A DNA stretch of 19,329 bases from Sulfurovum sp. UBA1140 (lineage in GTDB: Bacteria; Campylobacterota; Campylobacteria; Campylobacterales; Sulfurovaceae). Under the pieces are notes generated by a model that was not told where the DNA came from, did no database searches, and saw nothing but the letters and a program-made list of their open reading frames with translations. The position numbers and the translations under genes were made by a program. Positions 14,577 through 19,329 of this stretch are shown in pieces. The stretch lies in assembly GCA_002311915.1 (NCBI GenBank), contig DCAF01000002.1:2162-21490 (forward strand), given 5' to 3'. Numbering within the stretch: position 1 is the first letter of the stretch; each line of letters begins with the position of its first letter.

Positions 14577-15910
14577 ACCAATGCCTTGCTAAAGAGTGCA
14601 ACAGTTTTTTTCATCATGCTGTTTAAGACTTTTTTATCTTTTCCTTCGATTAGAATACGTATAAGATTCTCTGTTCCTGAGTATCGAACCAACTGACGCA
14701 TGTTTGCCTCTTCAATCTCTTTAAAGATTGCTTCTGCCCCTTCAATATTATTAATGGGTATCTTTTTTGAAATTTTAATGTTGGCTTGTAGTTGTGGATA
14801 GAGGTCAAAAACATCAAAAGCTTCACTGGTTTTTTTGTTACTAGAGATAATATATGAAAAAGTTTGCAGTGCCGAGACCAATCCATCACCTGTTTTAGCA
14901 AAATCCGAAAAGATAATGTGTCCACTCTGTTCTCCACCAAAATTAGAGCCTGTTTCTTTCATTATTTCAAGAACATGTTTGTCTCCGACATCACTCCGTT
15001 CAAGGGTAATTCCATTTGATTTCAGATAGGTTTCAAGACCTTGGTTACTCATAACCGTTATAACAACTCTATTGTTGGCAAGTTTGTTTTCATTTTTTAA
15101 GTGAATCGCTAACGCACCAATCAGTTTGTCTCCATCGACAACCTCTCCCTTTTCATCAACAATAACAATTCTATCTGCATCTCCATCAAGGGCAATGCCA
15201 ATATCTGCTCGGGTTTCGATTACTTTTTTAGCCAAATATTCAGGGTGCATGGCTCCACAATTTGTATTGATATTAAATCCGTCAGGTTTATTTGCCATCA
15301 CAATGACCTCAGCACCCAACTCTTCAAATACGGTAGGTGCAACATGATAGGCTGCTCCGTTGGCACAATCAATCACAATACGTTTTCCTGTCAGTGACAT
15401 CTCTCGGGGAAAAGAGTTTTTAATAAGTACAATGTAGCGACCCACCACATCATCAATGCGTTTCGATTGCCCCACGGCTTTTTTAATGGCAAATGATTCT
15501 TGGATTCGTTCGGTATCTTCAAAAATAGCTTCTATCTCTTTTTCGTCGTCTAAGCTTAGTTTGCTTCCTGTAGAGTTAAAAAATTTAATTCCATTATCAT
15601 AAAAAGGATTATGAGACGCGGTGATCATAATACCTGCGTCACAACGCATATTTTCGGTTAAAAAGGCAATTGCAGGAGTTGGCATTGGACCTATTTGAAC
15701 CACATCATAACCAACAGCAGTCAGTCCTGAAACCAGTGCATTCTCTATCATATAACCACTACGTCGGGTATCTTTACCGACTAAAATTTTATTAGTTTTT
15801 GCTTTTTTTCTAAAGTGTACCCCTGCTGCCATTGCCAATCTCATTACTGTAAAAGCATCAAGTTTTCCACCTGCTAGACCACGAACACCATCGGTTCCAA
15901 ATAGTTCCAT
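14573..15910 (-). CDS. glmM: Phosphoglucosamine mutase
   Basis: A 445-aa cytoplasmic enzyme converting glucosamine-6-phosphate to glucosamine-1-phosphate for UDP-GlcNAc, peptidoglycan and LPS synthesis. The N-terminus [11 protein letters not shown] is the family hallmark. The phosphoserine loop I-T-A-S-H-N-P places the active serine at S99, the metal loop L-D-G-D-A-D-R holds D242, D244 and D246, the sugar loop is G-G-E-Q-S-G-H, and the phosphate loop near the C-terminus is R-Y-S-G-T-E-N. The ATG at 15910 is chosen because it begins exactly at the conserved N-terminus and has AAGGA about 7 nt upstream; an ATG at 15955 would add 15 unrelated residues. Its 3' end overlaps lspA by 4 bp. Upstream on the same strand lies a 49-aa membrane protein gene. 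Confidence 0.96.
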   Translation of the reverse strand: MELFGTDGVRGLAGGKLDAFTVMRLAMAAGVHFRKKAKTNKILVGKDTRRSGYMIENALVSGLTAVGYDVVQIGPMPTPAIAFLTENMRCDAGIMITASHNPFYDNGIKFFNSTGSKLSLDDEKEIEAIFEDTERIQESFAIKKAVGQSKRIDDVVGRYIVLIKNSFPREMSLTGKRIVIDCANGAAYHVAPTVFEELGAEVIVMANKPDGFNINTNCGAMHPEYLAKKVIETRADIGIALDGDADRIVIVDEKGEVVDGDKLIGALAIHLKNENKLANNRVVITVMSNQGLETYLKSNGITLERSDVGDKHVLEIMKETGSNFGGEQSGHIIFSDFAKTGDGLVSALQTFSYIISSNKKTSEAFDVFDLYPQLQANIKISKKIPINNIEGAEAIFKEIEEANMRQLVRYSGTENLIRILIEGKDKKVLNSMMKKTVALFSKALV

Positions 15911-15964
15911 TAATTTTTCCTTAGAGTTAATTAGTAGAATTTTATCATATTGCACGTGAAACCC
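15911..15964 (-). promoter_or_regulatory. Possible internal promoter upstream of glmM
   Basis: On the minus strand TATGATAAAAT (15949-15939) resembles a -10 region and is identical over 11 bases to the one before the parvulin gene. AAGGA lies about 7 nt before the glmM start. This could give glmM-lspA its own transcript in addition to read-through from the 49-aa gene. Confidence 0.4.
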
Positions 15965-16114
15965 TTATGAGATGTCGGCGAGACCAAGAATCAGAATGGT
16001 AGAGAGTTCTGTAAGAATGGAGATTGAGACCACCTGTGTAGATAGTTTTTTACCATTTCTTAAACTTATTGCCATTGATACACCCATAATAATGCCAAAA
16101 AGACCTGCTCTCAT
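15965..16114 (-). CDS. Small 49-aa hydrophobic membrane protein, unrecognised
   Basis: A short ORF, M-R-A-G-L-F-G-I-I-M-G-V-S-M-A and so on, ending L-G-L-A-D-I-S. It has two hydrophobic stretches (about residues 4-17 and 28-46) separated by a basic turn (R-N-G-K-K), so it is probably a helical hairpin with a positively charged loop. Support for expression is good: AAGGAG (16126-16121) lies 6 nt before the ATG at 16114, and TATAAT (16156-16151) is a perfect -10 box about 37 nt upstream. A GTG directly before the ATG is too close to the ribosome site. Its stop is 54 bp before glmM, so they may be co-transcribed. I cannot name a family. Confidence 0.6.
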   Translation of the reverse strand: MRAGLFGIIMGVSMAISLRNGKKLSTQVVSISILTELSTILILGLADIS

Positions 16115-16282
16115 CACCAACTCCTTAAATATTTTTTAATAACTTTTAATATTATACAACACTTCTCTTAAATATTTAGTAATATTATTTAACATTTTAT
16201 GTTTAATATTTAAAATCTAGCCTCTTAAGAGAAATAAAGCTATAATATGTCCATTTAATTTACAATAATAAGAAGGTCAATT
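16115..16282. promoter_or_regulatory. AT-rich divergent promoter region with repeated CTTAAATATTT
   Basis: This gap serves the 49-aa gene on the minus strand (TATAAT at 16156-16151) and thrS on the plus strand (GCTATAATATG at 16239-16249, with TATAAT at 16241-16246). Between them CTTAAATATTT occurs at about 16124-16134 and again at about 16168-16178. Each is followed by a TAATATTAT unit, and a related TTTAATATTTAAA lies near 16202-16214. Spaced A/T tracts are typical of Campylobacterota promoters; the direct repeats could also be an operator. AGAAGG lies 6 nt before the thrS TTG start. Confidence 0.55.
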
Positions 16283-18097
16283 TTGAGTGAAAATCTAATA
16301 GGTTATATGGATAACGAAGGTAATATTATAGATACACAGAGTGCTGGGGAGACTTTTGATGGTCAAGAAATCGAGTATGATAACTCGGCTCAATCTTTAG
16401 AGATAATAAGACACTCTACGGCACACTTGATGGCACAAGCAATTACAGAGTTGTATACCAATACTAAATTTTTTGTAGGCCCTACCGTTGATGAGGGGTT
16501 CTATTATGATTTTAGGGTTGATGAGAAGATTGGTGAAGAGGATTTAAAGAAAATCGAAAAAACCATGAAACAACTGATTAAGAAAAAATATAAAATCGAG
16601 AAGTATGAGATTAGTAAAGAAGAGGCGTTGGTCAAGTTTGCCAATGACGATTTAAAACAAGCCGTACTTTCAAGAATCCCCGATGAGACGGTTTCTGTTT
16701 ATAAACAGGGTGACTTTGAAGACCTCTGCCAAGGGCCTCACGTTCCTGCTCTTAGATTTTTACACAACTTTAAACTCACCCGTGTGGCTGGTGCGTACCT
16801 TGGTGGTGATGAAAAAGCTGAAATGTTAACCCGTATTTATGGAATTGCATTTGCAGACAAAGAGGCTCTTAAAGCTCATATGTTGATGCTTCAAGAGGCG
16901 AAAAAACGAGATCACCGAAAAATTGGTGCAGAGATGGAACTTTTTATGTTTAATGAAGAGAGTGGGGCTGGTCTTCCATTTTGGATGCCCAAAGGTTCTC
17001 GTTTGCGACATAAACTTGAAACTATTTTACATAAAGCCCACCGACGAAGAGGTTATGAGCCAGTTCGCGGTCCAGAAATTTTAAAAGCTGATATGTGGAG
17101 AACCTCTGGTCATTATGCTTGTTATGGCGAAAATATGTACCTAACGACCATTGATGACCAAGAGTATGGAGTGAAACCTATGAACTGTATTGGGCATATT
17201 CAAATTTTTAAACAGACAGGAAAGTCTTATCGTGATTTACCTGTAAAATATTATGAGTATGGTGTGGTTCATCGTCATGAAAAATCAGGTGCGTTGCATG
17301 GTTTGTTACGTGTACGAGAGTTTACGCAAGATGATGCACATATTTTTTGTGCTCCCAATCAAATTGCTTCTGAAGTTATAGAGATTGTTGAGTTTGTTGA
17401 TGCTGTTATGAAACTCTTTGATTTTGACTACAGTATGGAAATTGCCACCAAACCAGAAAAAGCGATTGGTGAAGATGATGTTTGGGAGTTAGCAACACAA
17501 GGGCTAAAAGATGCTCTTGATGAGAATAATTTACCCTATACTATAGACGAAGGTGGTGGAGCATTTTATGGTCCAAAAATTGATGTTAAAATCACCGATG
17601 CTCTTGGGCGTAAGTGGCAGTGTGGAACCATTCAAGTAGACTTTAACCTACCAGAGCGTTTTGGAGTTGAGTATGTTGATGAAGACAATACACGTAAACA
17701 ACCCGTTATGATTCACCGTGCAATTTTGGGTTCATTTGAACGATTTATTGCCATTTTAACCGAGCATTATGCAGGTGAATTTCCATTGTTCTTGGCTCCT
17801 ACACAGGTTATTTTTGTTCCTATTTCAGATGCCCATTCAGCCTATGCAAAAGAGCTTAAAAATCAATTAATGGACATAGAAATTGATTGTGAAATTTTTG
17901 ATAAAAATGACTCTTTAAACAAAAGAATACGTAATGCAGAGAAGCAGAGACCTCCTTATGTGGTTATTGTTGGAGACGAAGAGATTAAAAACAAAACCGT
18001 TGCAATTAGAAATAGACGAACAAAAGAGCAATATAATCTCTCTTTTGATGAATTTATGGTAGAATTAAGTCAACAACTTAATGAAGGTAAAATTTGA
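16283..18097 (+). CDS. thrS: Threonyl-tRNA synthetase
   Basis: A 604-aa cytoplasmic enzyme charging tRNA-Thr. The editing domain starts early with H-S-T-A-H (H44, H48) and includes D-L-C-Q-G-P-H (C149, H153). The class II catalytic core has M-N-C-I-G-H (zinc ligand C302), [11 protein letters not shown] (H353), and [12 protein letters not shown] (H478). The anticodon-binding domain spans about 505-600. The N-terminal TGS domain of E. coli-type enzymes is missing or reduced to about 35 residues, as in other Campylobacterota. The start is TTG at 16283, supported by AGAAGG 6 nt upstream; the next ATG (16307) would remove eight residues and has no good ribosome site. The 3' end overlaps infC by 4 bp. 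Confidence 0.97.
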   Translation: MSENLIGYMDNEGNIIDTQSAGETFDGQEIEYDNSAQSLEIIRHSTAHLMAQAITELYTNTKFFVGPTVDEGFYYDFRVDEKIGEEDLKKIEKTMKQLIKKKYKIEKYEISKEEALVKFANDDLKQAVLSRIPDETVSVYKQGDFEDLCQGPHVPALRFLHNFKLTRVAGAYLGGDEKAEMLTRIYGIAFADKEALKAHMLMLQEAKKRDHRKIGAEMELFMFNEESGAGLPFWMPKGSRLRHKLETILHKAHRRRGYEPVRGPEILKADMWRTSGHYACYGENMYLTTIDDQEYGVKPMNCIGHIQIFKQTGKSYRDLPVKYYEYGVVHRHEKSGALHGLLRVREFTQDDAHIFCAPNQIASEVIEIVEFVDAVMKLFDFDYSMEIATKPEKAIGEDDVWELATQGLKDALDENNLPYTIDEGGGAFYGPKIDVKITDALGRKWQCGTIQVDFNLPERFGVEYVDEDNTRKQPVMIHRAILGSFERFIAILTEHYAGEFPLFLAPTQVIFVPISDAHSAYAKELKNQLMDIEIDCEIFDKNDSLNKRIRNAEKQRPPYVVIVGDEEIKNKTVAIRNRRTKEQYNLSFDEFMVELSQQLNEGKI

Positions 18098-18645
18098 GTA
18101 GACAAAACAATAGAAATAACAGAGGAAGAAAAAAGCCAGACGACACCATTATGAATGATAAAATTAGATCCAGAGAACTCCGAGTTCTTGGTGATGATGG
18201 TGAACAATTTGGAATTATTTCACGGGATGAGGCACTAAAAATTGCTGAAGATAAAGGGCTTGACTTGGTTCTTATGTCACCTGATGCAAAACCACCTGTT
18301 GCTAAAATAATGGACTATGGTAAGCATAAGTATCAGCTAGAAAAGAAGAAAAAAGAGGCAAGAAAAAACCAAAAGATTATTGATGTTAAAGAGGTCAAGT
18401 TCTCTTGTAAAATTGCTGAAAATGATATTGCCTATAAAGTTAAACATGCTAGAGAATTTCTTGAAAAAGGAAAACATGTTAAGCTAAGAGTTTTCTTACG
18501 AGGACGAGAGATGGCAAACCCTGAATGGGGAGTTGATGTTCTTAATCGTGTATGGCCAATGCTTCAAGATCTTGGTAACCTAGAACAAGATGCAAAGCGT
18601 GATGGTCGTTATGTTAATATGTATGTAACCCCTATTAAAAAATAA
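18094..18645 (+). CDS. infC: Translation initiation factor IF-3
   Basis: A 183-aa protein that binds the 30S subunit, prevents premature subunit joining and checks start codons. A basic N-terminal tail (N-R-N-N-R-G-R-K-K) precedes the N-domain, which begins [14 protein letters not shown]. The family signature [14 protein letters not shown] is at about 68-81, and the lysine-rich linker and C-domain (K-E-V-K-F-S-C-K-I to the end) follow. The start is TTG at 18094, overlapping the thrS stop by 4 bp (TTGA), with AAGG about 7 nt upstream. A non-ATG start is well known for infC in other bacteria (AUU in E. coli), where IF-3 represses its own translation; the same control is plausible here but unproven. 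The usual followers rpmI and rplT are absent. Confidence 0.96.
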   Translation: MSRQNNRNNRGRKKPDDTIMNDKIRSRELRVLGDDGEQFGIISRDEALKIAEDKGLDLVLMSPDAKPPVAKIMDYGKHKYQLEKKKKEARKNQKIIDVKEVKFSCKIAENDIAYKVKHAREFLEKGKHVKLRVFLRGREMANPEWGVDVLNRVWPMLQDLGNLEQDAKRDGRYVNMYVTPIKK

Positions 18646-18666
18646 TCTATCTTCTTCTATTATTAG

Positions 18667-18693
18667 CTTCATAAGGATGCTATCCTTATGAAG
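18667..18693 (+). terminator. Intrinsic terminator after infC
   Basis: CTTCATAAGGAT (18667-18678) and ATCCTTATGAAG (18682-18693) form a perfect 12-bp stem with a 3-nt loop, followed by GCTTTTACTTC. It ends the thrS-infC transcript. The minus-strand flank is not T-rich, so it is probably unidirectional. Confidence 0.8.
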
Positions 18694-18707
18694 GCTTTTA
18701 CTTCTAA

Positions 18708-19052
18708 CTAAAACTGATAACTAATCTCTAACGCAATGTTTTCTACCGTGACATTATCATGGTCGATAGGTATCTCTTTGGCTTTATGTTTGGCATATCG
18801 AAGGTTAACCGATAGGTTTGAAAAGTTTTTCCCAAATAAGAGCATATAACTCTCATTAAACTCCATTGCATGGTGTTGTACTTTCATTCCACTGTCCATT
18901 ACTGCAAAAATACGCTCTCCTAGATAGGTGGCAACCCCAAAGTGATAATCATGGTAATGGGCATGAAGTTTTACTCCTGTGGTTAGATACTTTTTATTGG
19001 CTTTTTTACTAAAATTATTACAGTTTGATAAATCTGCTGTTGTAAAAGACAT
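18708..19052 (-). CDS. Short outer-membrane beta-barrel protein, probably 5'-truncated
   Basis: A 114-aa protein with alternating strand pattern (T-T-G-V-K-L-H-A-H-Y, H-F-G-V-A-T-Y-L-G, Y-M-L-L-F-G-K-N-F, L-S-V-N-L-R-Y-A-K, N-I-A-L-E-I-S-Y-Q-F) and a terminal Phe, as in BAM-assembled barrels. About six strands can be counted. It has no signal peptide: the chain starts M-S-F-T-T-A-D-L-S-N-C. The S-F-T-T-A segment could be the last residues of a lost signal sequence. AGGAG 5-6 nt before the ATG at 19052 and TATAAT at 19079-19074 suggest it can be expressed. The open frame extends to 19091, but that start overlaps the promoter. The DNA directly upstream resembles transposon debris, so a truncated gene is the favoured reading. 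An intact small protein is possible. Confidence 0.5.
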   Translation of the reverse strand: MSFTTADLSNCNNFSKKANKKYLTTGVKLHAHYHDYHFGVATYLGERIFAVMDSGMKVQHHAMEFNESYMLLFGKNFSNLSVNLRYAKHKAKEIPIDHDNVTVENIALEISYQF

Positions 19053-19073
19053 TTTATCTCCTGTTTTTATCAT

Positions 19074-19079
19074 ATTATA
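19074..19079 (-). promoter_or_regulatory. -10 box upstream of the short beta-barrel gene
   Basis: On the minus strand GCTATAATATG is identical to the thrS -10 region at 16239-16249. It lies about 22 bp upstream of the ATG at 19052. Confidence 0.5.
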
Positions 19080-19081
19080 GC

Positions 19082-19329
19082 GAAGAACCACCTCTCTTTA
19101 GGGGGTGGATGAAAGCGTAATTTTGTTGAATTGTTCGATTATTCAAACAATTAAGCTCCAAAAAACACATCTTTGGTTAAAATAACATATTGAAGTAATA
19201 TCTATCTGTGAGAACCAAACAGTTACTTTTTACTTGATAATCCAGTCTAGGCAGGGCATGTCCGACTTTAAACGCTCCCTAAATATCTGAATATTAGTTC
19301 GGAGTTCGGAAGAATCCACCTCCTTTAGG
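19082..19329 (+). mobile_element. Possible IS200/IS605-family remnant with two end-like hairpins
   Basis: This gene-free stretch carries GAAGAA-CCACCTC-TCTTTA-GGGGGTGG at 19083-19108 and a second copy, GAAGAATCCACCTCCTTTAGG, cut by the window end at 19329. Such a hairpin soon after the tnpB stop is typical of IS200/IS605 right ends. The forward frame from 19241 reads S-S-L-G-R-A-C-P-T-L-N-A-P then a stop, followed by I-S-E-Y, a stop, and F-G-V-R-K-N-P-P-P-L. That resembles TnpB C-termini (L-N-A-C-G-E type) with point lesions. A further inverted repeat (AATTGTT/AACAATT) lies around 19129-19152. No intact tnpA or tnpB is present. The identification is from recollected family patterns. Confidence 0.35.

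Noticed and set aside
19082..19108. Hairpin read as a plain transcription terminator
   Set aside because: The stem is GC-rich, but no T-run follows on either strand, and the motif recurs at the window end with the same flanking GAAGAA. A repeat or transposon end explains it better.

Overview
The window looks like a chromosomal segment of a Campylobacterota bacterium (Sulfurovum/Sulfurimonas-like). The reasons are low G+C, dense TGATG/ATGA-type gene overlaps, sigma-70 promoters recognisable mainly by a GCTATAAT-type -10 box in AT-rich DNA, TTG starts, a short threonyl-tRNA synthetase without a TGS domain, a PEB4/CBF2-like parvulin, and a TIGR04219-like beta-barrel. Genus assignment is inference only. 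No rRNA, tRNA, CRISPR array or intact transposase was seen.

Layout. Bases 1-50 hold the tail of a dispersed repeat and a promoter. A short plus-strand operon follows (51-2400): outer-membrane beta-barrel, RDD membrane protein, MFS transporter. It converges on, and overlaps by 16 bp, a minus-strand pseudopilin operon (3932-2385) encoding GspG and two minor pseudopilins. A 64-bp divergent promoter region separates this from a long, tightly overlapped plus-strand operon (3997-12002): GspK, GspL-like, GspM-like, GspN-like, GspC, GspD, GspE and GspJ-like. Together these are nearly a full type II secretion system (T2SS): secretin, inner-membrane clamp and platform parts, ATPase, one major and four minor pseudopilins. 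The platform protein GspF and the prepilin peptidase are not in the window and must be encoded elsewhere if the system works.

Housekeeping genes follow: dapF (lysine/peptidoglycan), a periplasmic peptidyl-prolyl isomerase, and an unrecognised 61-aa ORF. A repeat-rich intergenic stretch ends in a bidirectional terminator. On the minus strand are a 49-aa membrane microprotein, glmM and lspA, all connected to the cell envelope. On the plus strand thrS and infC overlap, both with TTG starts, and are closed by a strong terminator. The right end holds a short minus-strand beta-barrel gene, probably a 5'-truncated outer-membrane protein. Upstream of it is noncoding DNA with two copies of an IS200/IS605-like hairpin and possible degraded TnpB coding sequence.

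The most unusual observation is a small palindromic repeat family (window start, 3329-3384, 13676-13697, 13973-14094). One copy lies in frame inside a minor pseudopilin gene and forms most of its unusually long leader peptide.
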